This document shows, piece after piece, positions 1 to 8,498 of a DNA stretch of 64,000 nt (its first letter is position 1; every line of letters starts with the position of its first letter). The stretch is from an uncultured bacterium (GTDB lineage: Bacteria; Actinomycetota; Coriobacteriia; Coriobacteriales; Coriobacteriaceae). Made by a program: the position numbers and the translations under genes. The stretch spans positions 248,001-312,000 of the forward strand of contig CAJMKK010000002.1 of the NCBI GenBank assembly GCA_905214105.1. The letters are read 5' to 3'. The notes under the pieces are model-generated. The model was given only the letters and a program-made list of their open reading frames with translations, did no database searches and had not been told where the DNA came from.

Positions 1-728
1 ATGGAGAGCGTGTAATCGCCGGGCAGCAGTTTGATGCCGCGGCCGTGCTCGTCAACATAGAGCGTTTCGCTCACGGATGAGCCATCAGCGTCCTGACCGC
101 TCACCTGTACGGGAATCTTGGAGCCGGTGGAACAGTCGAGGCCCGCGGCATGCACGCCAATCTGCACCGACATCATCGTGTGGGCATTGGCGGCGACAGC
201 GGCAGCCTGCTCTTGCTGATATCCGTTCCAGGCAGCATAGCCTGCACCGCCGGCGACGAGCGCGGCGGCCACGATACCGGCGACCATCAGATTGCGGCGC
301 TTGGGCGACATCTTGCGATGGCGAACCTCGGCCTCGCGTGCTGAGGGAACGGACGGCAGGGGAATATCGCCCATGGCGATGGTCTCGTCCACGGCTGGTG
401 CGGAACCCAGGCCAGGAAGCTCGCGGGTCAGCGAATCTTCGGCCGGCAAGCTGTCGAGCAAGACGGTTTCCTCGCCCGTGTCGGATTCGGGCTGATTGCC
501 GGCCTCGCTTTCGGTGTCTTCGTGACCTGCCTCATCTTCGGCAGGCTCAACGTCGTCTGCATCCTGATCATCGGGCTGCGCCTCGATTTCTGGCTTATCC
601 TGCACATCAACGCCCGAATCGTCAAACGCAATCTCATCGAGTGAAATCCGGTCTAAGCTCTCCAAGGCCTCAGCGCAAGCTTCTGCATCTTGGGCCGCAT
701 CCTCTTGGCCCATCGTCTCATCTTTCAT
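1..728 (-). CDS. Acidic single-pass membrane protein, C-terminus beyond window
   Basis: The frame is open from an ATG at 728 down to base 1, so about 242 residues of the N-terminal part are seen and the C-terminus lies outside the window. Residues 1-130 are strongly acidic and low in complexity (Asp/Glu/Gln/Ala). A basic stretch (RHRKMSPKRRN) leads into one hydrophobic helix at about 147-167, followed by an extracytoplasmic part. This predicts a cytosolic disordered acidic tail and an exported domain. A weak G-rich ribosome site precedes the start. I do not recognise a family. The topology resembles other single-pass envelope proteins of this lineage, such as the one at 32513-33418, but no function can be assigned. 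Confidence 0.7.
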   Translation of the reverse strand, partial: MKDETMGQEDAAQDAEACAEALESLDRISLDEIAFDDSGVDVQDKPEIEAQPDDQDADDVEPAEDEAGHEDTESEAGNQPESDTGEETVLLDSLPAEDSLTRELPGLGSAPAVDETIAMGDIPLPSVPSAREAEVRHRKMSPKRRNLMVAGIVAAALVAGGAGYAAWNGYQQEQAAAVAANAHTMMSVQIGVHAAGLDCSTGSKIPVQVSGQDADGSSVSETLYVDEHGRGIKLLPGDYTLS

Positions 729-842
729 ATATCCCCCAAGCTCAATATCGGGACAACAATGTACCCAAAAACGGGACCCCCTAGAGCCGCCACATGATTT
801 GAAATCCGATTTTATATGTGCGCGTGTTTTGAATAGAGGCGC

Positions 843-888
843 AACAACAAAAGGCCCCCGGAAAGCGGACAAATCGCTTTCCGGGGGC
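843..888 (-). terminator. Intrinsic terminator of the TetR/membrane-protein operon
   Basis: A 14-bp perfect stem (854-867 with 875-888, 7-nt loop) is followed on the minus strand by a T-rich tract (843-853). It lies about 70 bases beyond the stop of the 959-1966 gene and so ends that transcription unit. Confidence 0.9.
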
Positions 889-958
889 ATGCAATACGTT
901 GCATTGCGCGGAGTCGGCCAGGCGGCTTCACATTCAAGCGGCGTTCGCGCTGGGCATG

Positions 959-1966
959 TTACTCGGCGTGTGCGTAATCCACCTTGGCGCGGCGGGCGGT
1001 AGCCTTCTCCCAATCGCTGGTGCCCTCAAAGACATCCTGCTTGTAGGGGTTGCGGCCGAGCTTCTTGGCACGGTAGGCGACGTAGATGATTGCGGCGACG
1101 TTGGCGACCAGTGCGGCGATTGAGACCGCGGTAGCGGCGCCGGGGTCGAGCGTGGAGTGGGTCACAAAGATGGACTCCTCCTGGAAGAACGGGAACACCT
1201 GGGCAAACATGCACCAAATGGCCAGCGTAAAGGCGCGGTTCTGAATCCAGCCGCCCTTGTTCCAGATAAAGGCGGCGACGGTGGGCGCCAGCAGCAGCGC
1301 AAAGCCGCAGAACCAGGAGTGGGTGGGCAGGCAGTTGTAGGTGTAGCAGAAGTTCCAGATATCGTAGGCGATGATGTAGACCCAGGTCATATCGGGCCAC
1401 AGCATGTCGGTCTTGTCCTCGGAGGCGTAGACGCTCCACCAACCGGTCATGCAGAAGATGTTGATGATACCGGCGATGCCGTTGAACACGTTGTTCCAGC
1501 CGGCCAGCTGCGTAGCACCTTCGGAGGTGACCCAAGTGGACTGGCCCAGGACAAAGAAGTGATAGGCGCTCTCAAAGTCGGACACGACGGCGATCATGAT
1601 GTTGATGGCGACGATCACAAACGGCCACGCGCGGAACCAGTGTGCCTTGCCGATCTTGCCCCACTGATACTTAATGGCGATGAAGCCCCAGCAACCGGCC
1701 AACGCCGCGTAGACCTTGGCGTAGTGGAACCAGCTGTTCTGGTACACATGGGTGGGGTTGGTGAGCGCCCACTCGGCACCCTGTGAGACGCCAATGGCGA
1801 TGGCGACGCAGTAGATGGTCATGGCCAGCGGAGCCACGCCAAAGATGATTGCCGCGCCCAGCTTGGTGCGGCGGCCGACCTCGTTGAGCACGATCAGGCC
1901 AATAAAGACCATGGCCCAGCCGGCCCAGTGGATAAGGGTATCGCTACCCCAAACATCGAACAGCAT
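959..1966 (-). CDS. Multi-pass integral membrane protein (possible DUF5692 type)
   Basis: This 335-aa protein has roughly eight to ten hydrophobic helices with many Trp and Tyr residues near the membrane boundaries, and a short basic C-terminal tail. The start ATG at 1966 has a good AAAGGAG site. The gene lies 63 bases downstream of the TetR gene on the same strand and ends at a strong terminator, so the two are probably co-transcribed and the regulator may control this protein. From memory the sequence resembles the uncharacterised DUF5692 membrane family, but this is a low-certainty assignment. No catalytic motif is visible, so transport or sensing cannot be chosen between. Confidence 0.8.
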   Translation of the reverse strand: MLFDVWGSDTLIHWAGWAMVFIGLIVLNEVGRRTKLGAAIIFGVAPLAMTIYCVAIAIGVSQGAEWALTNPTHVYQNSWFHYAKVYAALAGCWGFIAIKYQWGKIGKAHWFRAWPFVIVAINIMIAVVSDFESAYHFFVLGQSTWVTSEGATQLAGWNNVFNGIAGIINIFCMTGWWSVYASEDKTDMLWPDMTWVYIIAYDIWNFCYTYNCLPTHSWFCGFALLLAPTVAAFIWNKGGWIQNRAFTLAIWCMFAQVFPFFQEESIFVTHSTLDPGAATAVSIAALVANVAAIIYVAYRAKKLGRNPYKQDVFEGTSDWEKATARRAKVDYAHAE

Positions 1967-2029
1967 GCTGCTCTCCTTTCACACGCCCGCGGCCCCTCTT
2001 CTGATCGCGGGCAGTTTGGCCAAATGTCG

Positions 2030-2692
2030 TCAGTTCTGGGGCTTGCGCTCCGGATACTTGGCGGTATAGCCCTCGATGTGGAGTGTCGAGGCGATGATTT
2101 CCTTGACCGTCTCGTCGGGCACATCGGGGTGCGTGCGGATATACATCAAAAGACCCATGATGAGGGTGTAGAACGTCTCGTAGACATGGTCGATGCGTAG
2201 CTCATGATGGGCGACAAAATCCACCACGGTGGTATCGCAGATATACTGCGCCACGCGCTGGACCACGTTGTGCAAAAAGCCGCCGTAGAGCGCGCCGCTG
2301 CTCGAGGTGAGCGTACTCGGCAGCTCGTGGCCGCTGGCGACCAGACGCTTAAAGAGTGGGGCGACGGTGTCGAGCGCGCCCTCGATATCACCGACGGTGC
2401 GGCCGGCATTCCACTGCTCGAGCTCGGAGATAAAACCGTCGATCGCCTCGTCCATGACGGCGGTGACGGCGGCGTCCATGTCGGCGAAGTAGTGGTAGAA
2501 CAGCGAGCGCGTGCAGCCGGCTCGCTTGGTCACGGCCGATACCGATAGGTGGGACACGCCCAGCTCGGAGCTTACGGTGCGCACGGCATCGAGAATCTCG
2601 CGACGGCGTTCGTCGCCCGTCAGGCGCTTTGCCGCGCTATCGGATGCGGGGACGGCATCGACCACAGAGATATCCGCTGTGTTGTTGCCCAT
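2030..2692 (-). CDS. TetR/AcrR family transcriptional regulator
   Basis: The 220-aa protein has the typical TetR layout. After a 25-residue leader, residues about 26-75 form the HTH domain (ERRREILDAV, then a helix-turn-helix ending in CTRSLFYHYFADMDA). The rest is an all-helical ligand and dimer domain. The ATG at 2692 follows an AAAGGCGG site. It is divergent from the FAD oxidoreductase at 2882, and two matching palindromes lie between them, which fits autoregulation plus control of the oxidoreductase. Downstream, the membrane protein at 959-1966 is probably in the same operon. The ligand is unknown. Confidence 0.9.
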   Translation of the reverse strand: MGNNTADISVVDAVPASDSAAKRLTGDERRREILDAVRTVSSELGVSHLSVSAVTKRAGCTRSLFYHYFADMDAAVTAVMDEAIDGFISELEQWNAGRTVGDIEGALDTVAPLFKRLVASGHELPSTLTSSSGALYGGFLHNVVQRVAQYICDTTVVDFVAHHELRIDHVYETFYTLIMGLLMYIRTHPDVPDETVKEIIASTLHIEGYTAKYPERKPQN

Positions 2693-2750
2693 GTTTTGCC
2701 GCCTTTCATCCTCTTTTGCCTGACCGTTCGCCTAACAGTCTTGAATATTG

Positions 2751-2788
2751 TTGACGGTTCGTCAATACTATTTTTGACACAATGTCAA
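2751..2788. promoter_or_regulatory. Twin operator palindromes, probably for TetR
   Basis: Two copies of TTGAC-N5-GTCAA lie at 2751-2765 and 2774-2788, with centres 23 bp apart, between the divergent TetR gene and the oxidoreductase. Identical half-sites with different 5-nt centres are what a dimeric regulator would select. The link to this TetR is inferred from position only. Confidence 0.65.
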
Positions 2789-2881
2789 CAATGGCGGGTG
2801 AACGGCATGGGGGCATGCTCGGCCTGCAAAAAAAGAGGGGCGCTGCGGTCTCGCCGGGCTGCGGCAAGAGAAGGGATAACC

Positions 2882-5659
2882 ATGATTCTCAACGGACCGG
2901 GGATTAGCTATACCGAGCCCGATATCGGCGCGGAGTTCGTGCCGCCGATACCGGAGCATCCGCGCGAGGCCATCGTCAAACTGTGTGAGCACTGCACCAA
3001 CCGCCTGTTGCACCGCGACGAGCTGCTGGGCTACGAGTACTGGTCGTTTGCCGAGGCCGCAACCGACGAGCAGGCCGAAGTGCTCTGCAAGATGAAGATG
3101 CGCCGTCCCTATACGCTGCCCGAGATGGTCAAGCTCACCGGCATGCCCGAGGCCGATATCGAGAAGATGCTCGACGACATGAGCTACACGGGTCTGCTCG
3201 AGTACAACTGGGAAAACCCCGAGCGCGCCAAGCAGTGGGTGCTGCCCATGCTGGTGCCGGGTTCCGCCGAGTTCCTCAACATGCGCGTGAGCCAGCTCGA
3301 GGAGCATCCGGTCTATGCCAAGTTCTTTGAGCAGGCGTCCAAGGGACCGCTGTCCAAGGCCACGCCGATGGTGCCGCCCGGCGGTGCCGGCATCGGCATG
3401 CATGTCATTCCGGTCGAGAAGGCCATCGATGCCGCGAGTACCTCGGTGCCGATCGAGCATATCGAGCACTGGCTCGACAAATACGAGGGTAAGTATGCCG
3501 CCAGCACCTGCAGCTGCCGCGCGAGCCGTCGCGTGATGGGCGAGGGCTGCGCCGACGACCCGGCCGACTGGTGCATTGCCGTGGGCGATATGGCCGACTA
3601 CGTGGTCGAGACCGACCGCGGCCATTATGTGACGCGCGAGGAAGTCTACGACATTTTGCGCCAGGCCGAGGACAACGGCTTTGTGCACCAGATCACCAAT
3701 ATCGACGGCGAGAACAAGATCTTCGCCATCTGCAACTGCAACGTCAACGTGTGCTACGCCCTGCGCACCTCGCAACTGTTCAACACGCCCAACCTGTCGC
3801 GCTCGGCCTACGTCGCCAAGGTCGAGAAGGACAAGTGCGTGGCCTGCGGTCGCTGCGTTGAGGTGTGTCCGGCCGGCGCCGCCAAACTGGGCCAGAAGCT
3901 CTGTAGCAAAAAGGCTGGCGGCCGCGTGCCCGAGTATCCGCGCCAGGAGCTGCCCGATGCCACCAAGTGGGACCACACCAAGTGGTCGCCCAACTACCGC
4001 AACGACAACCGTATCGAGGCGCATGAGTCCGGCACCGCTCCCTGCAAGACGGCCTGCCCCGCGCACGTTGCCGTTCAGGGCTACTTAAAGCTCGCGGCGC
4101 AGGGCCGCTATGACGAGGCGCTGGCGCTCATCAAGCGCGAGAACCCGCTGCCCGCTATCTGCGGCCGCGTGTGCAACCGCCGCTGCGAGGATGCCTGCAC
4201 CCGTGGTCGCGTGGATGCCGCCGTGGCTATCGACGAGGTCAAGAAGTTCATCGCCCAGCGCGATCTTGATGCCGCGACCCGCTATGTCCCGCCCGTGGTG
4301 ACCCCGACGCGTGCCGGCGGCTTCGATCAGAAGATCGCCATCATCGGTGCCGGCCCGGCCGGTCTGTCCTGCGCTTTCTATCTGGCCGAGAAGGGCTACA
4401 AGCCCGTCGTGTTCGAGAAAAACGAGCGCCCGGGCGGCATGCTCACTTACGGTATTCCCAGCTTTAAGCTGCAGAAGGATGTTATCGAGGCCGAGGTCGA
4501 GGTCATTCGCCTGATGGGTGCCGAGTTCCGCTATGGCGTGGAAGTCGGTCGCGATGTGACGCTCGACGAGCTGCGCGAGCAGGGCTTTAAGGCCTTTTAT
4601 GTTGCCATCGGCTGCCAGGGCGGCCGCCTCGCCGGTATTCCGGGCGAGGATGCCGAGGACGTGACCGTGGCCGTCGACTTCTTGCGCGAGGTCAACAGCG
4701 GCAAGATTGACGCGCTGCCCGGCCGCACCATCGTGGTGGGCGGCGGCAACGTGGCTATCGACGTCGCGCGCAACGCCTGCCGTCTTGGTTCCGAGCACGT
4801 TGAGATGTTCTGCCTGGAGAGCGAGGCCCAGATGCCTGCCAGCGAGGAGGAGCGTCGCGAGGCCATTGAGGACGGCGCGCACATTAGCTGCGGCTGGGGC
4901 CCCAAGGAGATTCACCTGGACGAGGCCGGTCGTGTGTGCGGTATCACCTTCAAGCGCTGCACGCGTGTCTTTGACGACGAGGGCCGTTTTGCGCCCGAGT
5001 ACGACGAGAACGATCTGCGCCGCGTCGATGCCGACCGTGTCGTCATGTCGATTGGCCAGTCTATTGTGTGGGGCGACCTGCTGGCTGGCTCCAAGGTGGA
5101 GCTTGGCCGCGGTCAGGGTGCCCTTGCCGATCCCCAGACCTATCAGACCGCCGAGCCCGACATCTTTGTGGGCGGCGACGTCTACACCGGTCCGAGCTTT
5201 GCCATCGATGCCATCGCCGCCGGTCACGAGGCCGCCGTCTCCATCCATCGCTTTGTGCAGCCGGGATCCACGCTCACCATCGGCCGCAACCAGCGCCGCT
5301 ACACCGCGCTCGACCGCGACGATGTCGTGATCGAGAGCTATGACAACGCGAGCCGCGAGGTGGCGCATGTCGACCGCGAGCGCGAGAAGGCCGCGCCCTT
5401 TAGCGAGTACGTCGAGACCTTTACCGAGGAGCAGGTGCGCGCCGAGACCGCCCGCTGCTTGGGCTGCGGTGCCTCGATCGTCGACCCCAACAAGTGCATC
5501 GGCTGCGGTCTGTGCACCACCAAGTGCGCGTTCGATGCCATCCACCTGGATCGCGATCGCCCCGAGTGCTCCACGATGGTCAAATACGAGCAAAAGCTCC
5601 CAAGCCTGGGCAAGTACGCACTCAAGCGTGCGATTAAAATCAAATTTGGGAAAAAGTAA
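2882..5659 (+). CDS. GltD-like FAD-dependent oxidoreductase with several Fe-S modules
   Basis: The 925-aa protein probably passes electrons between NAD(P)H, FAD and ferredoxin-type clusters in the cytosol. Residues 1-300 form a cysteine-containing N-terminal domain (CEHC, CSCR, CNCNVNVC). A ferredoxin motif CVACGRCVEVCP is near 318. A glutamate-synthase small-subunit type domain follows, with cysteine clusters around 385-435, the FAD fold GAGPAGLS near 487 and the NAD(P) fold GGGNVAID near 619. The C-terminus carries CLGCG and CIGCGLCTTKC near 859-885. The ATG at 2882 was chosen over upstream in-frame codons because conserved sequence begins there. The family is known as partner or standalone NADPH:acceptor oxidoreductases; the physiological acceptor is unknown. 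hypA follows after 193 bases. Confidence 0.88.
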   Translation: MILNGPGISYTEPDIGAEFVPPIPEHPREAIVKLCEHCTNRLLHRDELLGYEYWSFAEAATDEQAEVLCKMKMRRPYTLPEMVKLTGMPEADIEKMLDDMSYTGLLEYNWENPERAKQWVLPMLVPGSAEFLNMRVSQLEEHPVYAKFFEQASKGPLSKATPMVPPGGAGIGMHVIPVEKAIDAASTSVPIEHIEHWLDKYEGKYAASTCSCRASRRVMGEGCADDPADWCIAVGDMADYVVETDRGHYVTREEVYDILRQAEDNGFVHQITNIDGENKIFAICNCNVNVCYALRTSQLFNTPNLSRSAYVAKVEKDKCVACGRCVEVCPAGAAKLGQKLCSKKAGGRVPEYPRQELPDATKWDHTKWSPNYRNDNRIEAHESGTAPCKTACPAHVAVQGYLKLAAQGRYDEALALIKRENPLPAICGRVCNRRCEDACTRGRVDAAVAIDEVKKFIAQRDLDAATRYVPPVVTPTRAGGFDQKIAIIGAGPAGLSCAFYLAEKGYKPVVFEKNERPGGMLTYGIPSFKLQKDVIEAEVEVIRLMGAEFRYGVEVGRDVTLDELREQGFKAFYVAIGCQGGRLAGIPGEDAEDVTVAVDFLREVNSGKIDALPGRTIVVGGGNVAIDVARNACRLGSEHVEMFCLESEAQMPASEEERREAIEDGAHISCGWGPKEIHLDEAGRVCGITFKRCTRVFDDEGRFAPEYDENDLRRVDADRVVMSIGQSIVWGDLLAGSKVELGRGQGALADPQTYQTAEPDIFVGGDVYTGPSFAIDAIAAGHEAAVSIHRFVQPGSTLTIGRNQRRYTALDRDDVVIESYDNASREVAHVDREREKAAPFSEYVETFTEEQVRAETARCLGCGASIVDPNKCIGCGLCTTKCAFDAIHLDRDRPECSTMVKYEQKLPSLGKYALKRAIKIKFGKK

Positions 5660-5852
5660 GAAACGAAACAAGCAGGAGAACGGCGCAGAGAGCGGTTGGA
5701 CAGCGAGCGAGTCCCAGGCGTGGCGAGGTGCCTTGAAAGAGGAGGGCATAGGGCTTTTGCCCATGCCCGACGATTGAAAGGCAGATCGCCCGTCTGGGGC
5801 TCGCGCAGCGTCAAGCCGACCGCCGTTCGTTAGAACGGCGGAAGGAATAAAA
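5660..5852 (+). other. Intergenic leader before hypA
   Basis: This 193-base stretch holds no convincing ORF. Small GC-rich inverted repeats are present, for example around GGGCATAGGGCTTTTGCCCA near 5745 and an ACGGCGG/CCGCCGT-type hairpin near 5820-5843, just upstream of hypA. It may be a structured 5' leader; no known RNA family was recognised. Confidence 0.4.
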
Positions 5853-6281
5853 GTGCACGAGCTCGGAATCGTTTATCACATTATTCGCGATGTCGAAAAC
5901 GTGGCGCGCGCCAATGGCGTGAGTCGCGTTTCGAGCGTCGCGCTGCTCCTGGGCGAGGTCTCGGGCGTCGTTCCCGACTTGCTGCTCGACGCTTGGCGCT
6001 GGGCGGCAGATAAAAAGCCTATCACGCAGGGCGCGGAGCTTATTGTGGAGCCTGTCGAGGCCGTGACGCATTGCGAGGCGTGCGGCTGCGACTACGCGAC
6101 GGTCGAGCACGGCAAGACCTGCCCCCATTGCGGTAGCGGCGAGACCTATCTGCTGCAGGGCCAGGAGGTCATGATCAAGCAGATCGAGACCCCCGACGAG
6201 GACCCGACAGACGCTGCCCCCGACGGCCTATCCGATGCCCCCGATGCCGTCGACGCCGCCAACCCCCTCCACATCGCCTAA
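5853..6281 (+). CDS. hypA: Hydrogenase nickel-incorporation protein HypA
   Basis: HypA is a small metallochaperone that delivers nickel to [NiFe]-hydrogenase, and in some bacteria to urease. The protein begins MHELGI, which supplies the conserved nickel-binding His2, so the GTG at 5853 is the right start. A zinc site of two CxxC pairs (CEAC and CPHC) lies near residues 73-95. At 142 aa it exceeds the usual 113-120 aa because of an Asp/Pro/Ala-rich C-terminal tail (about residues 115-142). No hydrogenase genes lie nearby, so its target must be elsewhere in the genome. The upstream Fe-S oxidoreductase suggests a shared redox theme, but co-transcription is not certain. Confidence 0.93.
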   Translation: MHELGIVYHIIRDVENVARANGVSRVSSVALLLGEVSGVVPDLLLDAWRWAADKKPITQGAELIVEPVEAVTHCEACGCDYATVEHGKTCPHCGSGETYLLQGQEVMIKQIETPDEDPTDAAPDGLSDAPDAVDAANPLHIA

Positions 6282-6283
6282 CT

Positions 6284-6339
6284 TAGTCGTTGGGGACGTT
6301 CTTAAACGACTAGTCATTAAAGAACGTCCCTAACGACTA
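6284..6339. repeat. GACGTTCTT palindromic repeat
   Basis: Arms 6284-6303 and 6320-6339 are complementary over 20 bases with one mismatch around a 16-base loop. The core GGGGACGTTCTT recurs at 50416-50502, where several half-units occur, and in fragments near 9940 and 36209. It resembles a dispersed REP-type intergenic palindrome. It can also act as a hairpin after hypA. Confidence 0.75.
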
Positions 6340-6341
6340 CT

Positions 6342-6655
6342 TTGCTAGAGCATATTTCTTACCATTAGTCAAGCACCATCTGTTTAAACGAAATAGCCTC
6401 AACCCGAGCACATTTGTGTCTGTTTAAAACCGGCAATAATGAACAGCGTGCTCAATTCGGTCATGTAAATAGATCAGCTATCAATCCTCAGCAGCAAATC
6501 AGCCAAAATACTGGAATGTAATCAGCTTGTAACAAAACAAGACGTTTAAACAAATAATGCTACCTTTTGCAGTTTTTCAAACAATTCTGCTGTATTTGCA
6601 GCTATACTCCATAACTGTCGTGTAGGAATTACGTAGACAAAAAGGAGGTTATGTG
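6342..6655 (+). promoter_or_regulatory. A+T-rich promoter region of the mannose PTS operon
   Basis: About 310 bases without a gene and clearly lower in G+C than the flanks. The motif GTTTAAA occurs three times (in 6381-6390, 6420-6429 and 6543-6550), two of them as full GTTTAAAC palindromes. This is a candidate operator for the PTS operon. A strong AAAGGAGG site at 6641-6648 precedes the first PTS gene. Confidence 0.5.
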
Positions 6656-7645
6656 ATGGTAAGTATTGTTCTTGCTAGCCATGGTGACTTGGCGGCTGGA
6701 ATCAAGCAGACGGGCTCGATGGTCTTTGGCGATCAGCCGTCTGTTGCCGTGGTCTCGCTCGAGCCGAGCATGGGCCCCGACGACTTCCGAGCCAAGGTCG
6801 AGGAAGCAATCGCTTCCTTCGAGGACCAGGAGCAGGTGCTCTTCCTCGTTGATCTGTGGGGCGGCACGCCGTTCAACCAGATCAGCGGGCTCATCGAGGG
6901 CCATGATTCCTGGGCTATCGTCACCGGTGTCAACCTGCCTATGCTCATCGAGGCATATTCGCAGCGCTTTGACGCAAAGAACACTGCACATGCGATCGCA
7001 AAACATCTCGTGACTGAGGCTAAGGCCGGCGTGCGCGTCAAGCCCGAGTCTCTGGAGCCCGAGGAGAAGAAGCCGGCTGCGGCCGCCGCTGCTCCTGCGG
7101 GGGCCATTCCTCCGGGAACGGTGATCGGCGACGGGCACATCAAGATCGCCCACGTCCGTATCGACACGCGCCTGCTGCATGGTCAGGTGGCCACCACGTG
7201 GACCAAGCAGATCAACCCCAACCGCATCATCGTGGTCTCCGACGGCGTTGCTCACGACGAGCTCCGCAAGACCATGATCGAGCAGGCTGCCCCTCCGGGA
7301 GTCCACGCCAACGTCGTGCCCATCAAGAAGATGGCCGAGGTCGTCAAGGACACGCGCTTTGGCGACACCAAGGCGATGCTGCTGTTCGAGAACCCGCAGG
7401 ATCTGCTCAGGGCCATCGAGGCCGGCGTCGACATCAAGGAAGCCAACATCGGTTCCATGGCCCACTCCAAGGGCAAGGTCGTCGTCACCAACGCTGTCGC
7501 TATGGGCGATGACGACGTCAAGACCATCGAGGCTCTCAAGGCCAAGGGCGTCAAGTTCGAGGTCCGCAAGGTTCCTTCGGATTCCTCCGAGGATCTCGAC
7601 GCCATGTTGAAGAAAGCAAAGGCCGAACTGGCCGCTCAAGCATAG
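6656..7645 (+). CDS. manX: PTS mannose-family EIIAB component
   Basis: This cytosolic protein relays phosphate from HPr to sugar entering through EIIC/EIID. Residues 1-130 are EIIA with active His9 in IVLASHGD. An Ala/Pro/Glu-rich linker (about 135-160) joins EIIB, whose phosphorylated histidine lies in IDTRLLHGQV near residue 176. Length (329 aa) is normal for fused ManX/LevE-type proteins. An in-frame GTG lies one codon upstream at 6653; the ATG at 6656 sits 7 bases from AAAGGAGG and was preferred. It is first in the four-gene operon EIIAB-EIIC-EIID-DUF956. Mannose or glucose is the commonest substrate of close relatives, but specificity cannot be read here. Confidence 0.93.
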   Translation: MVSIVLASHGDLAAGIKQTGSMVFGDQPSVAVVSLEPSMGPDDFRAKVEEAIASFEDQEQVLFLVDLWGGTPFNQISGLIEGHDSWAIVTGVNLPMLIEAYSQRFDAKNTAHAIAKHLVTEAKAGVRVKPESLEPEEKKPAAAAAAPAGAIPPGTVIGDGHIKIAHVRIDTRLLHGQVATTWTKQINPNRIIVVSDGVAHDELRKTMIEQAAPPGVHANVVPIKKMAEVVKDTRFGDTKAMLLFENPQDLLRAIEAGVDIKEANIGSMAHSKGKVVVTNAVAMGDDDVKTIEALKAKGVKFEVRKVPSDSSEDLDAMLKKAKAELAAQA

Positions 7646-7663
7646 TAAAGGAGGGTCCGATAC

Positions 7664-8482
7664 ATGTCTGCAATCACTATTCTGCTTGTTGCGATTGTCG
7701 CGTTGCTTGCCGGTATGGAAGGCATTCTGGATGAGTTCCAGTTCCATCAGCCGCTCGTGGCATGCACGCTTATCGGTCTCGTAACCGGTCACCTTCAGGA
7801 GGGCATCCTCCTGGGCGGTTCGCTCCAGATGATGGCCCTTGGCTGGGCTAACGTCGGCGCCGCCGTCGCGCCTGACGCCGCTCTGGCCTCGGTCGCTTCT
7901 TCGATCATCATGGTGCTCGCCCTCAACGGTGGCGCCACCGATTCGGCCAAGGCCGTTACCGCCGCCATCGCCGTCGCCGTCCCGCTGTCGGTCGCTGGTC
8001 TGTTCCTGACCATGATCTGCCGTACCCTGGCTACCGCTATGGTTCACGGCATGGACGCCTGCGCCGAGAAGGGCGACTTCGCCGGCATCGAGCGTTGGCA
8101 GTACGCCGGCATCCTCATGCAGGGTGTTCGTATCGCCATCCCGGCAGTACTTCTGTGCATCATCCCGGCCGAGGCTGTTACCAACGCGCTTAACGCTATG
8201 CCCGATTGGCTGTCCGGCGGCATGGCTGTCGGCGGCGGCATGGTCGCTTCCGTCGGTTACGCCATGGTCATCAACATGATGGCCACCAAGGAGACCTGGC
8301 CGTTCTTCATCCTCGGCTTTGTCCTTGCTGCCATCCCTCAGCTCACGCTGATCGCCCTTGGCCTCATCGGCATCTCCCTTGCCCTCATCTACCTTGGCCT
8401 TAAGGATCTGGCCAAGCAGGGTGGCGGCATGGGCGGTGGCTCCGGTGACCCGCTCGGCGACATTCTGAACGATTACGAGTAG
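7664..8482 (+). CDS. manY: PTS mannose-family EIIC permease subunit
   Basis: The 272-aa membrane protein forms the sugar-translocating channel with EIID. It is hydrophobic nearly throughout and carries the family-typical GILDEFQFHQPLVA and GSLQMMALGWANVG stretches, followed by several Ala/Val/Ile-rich helices and a short Gly-rich cytosolic end. The start ATG is 18 bases after the EIIAB stop, with an AAAGGAGG site, which indicates translation from one polycistronic message. The EIID start lies 16 bases downstream of its stop. Confidence 0.93.
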   Translation: MSAITILLVAIVALLAGMEGILDEFQFHQPLVACTLIGLVTGHLQEGILLGGSLQMMALGWANVGAAVAPDAALASVASSIIMVLALNGGATDSAKAVTAAIAVAVPLSVAGLFLTMICRTLATAMVHGMDACAEKGDFAGIERWQYAGILMQGVRIAIPAVLLCIIPAEAVTNALNAMPDWLSGGMAVGGGMVASVGYAMVINMMATKETWPFFILGFVLAAIPQLTLIALGLIGISLALIYLGLKDLAKQGGGMGGGSGDPLGDILNDYE

Positions 8483-8498
8483 GAGGGGAGTGATACAT

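Noticed and set aside
4085..5764. A 559-codon frame antisense to the FAD oxidoreductase
   Set aside because: Shadow of a G+C-rich gene; the sense strand has a full set of domains.
6342..6655. Riboswitch upstream of the PTS operon
   Set aside because: The region is A+T-rich with no conserved helices of a known riboswitch; operator motifs explain it better.
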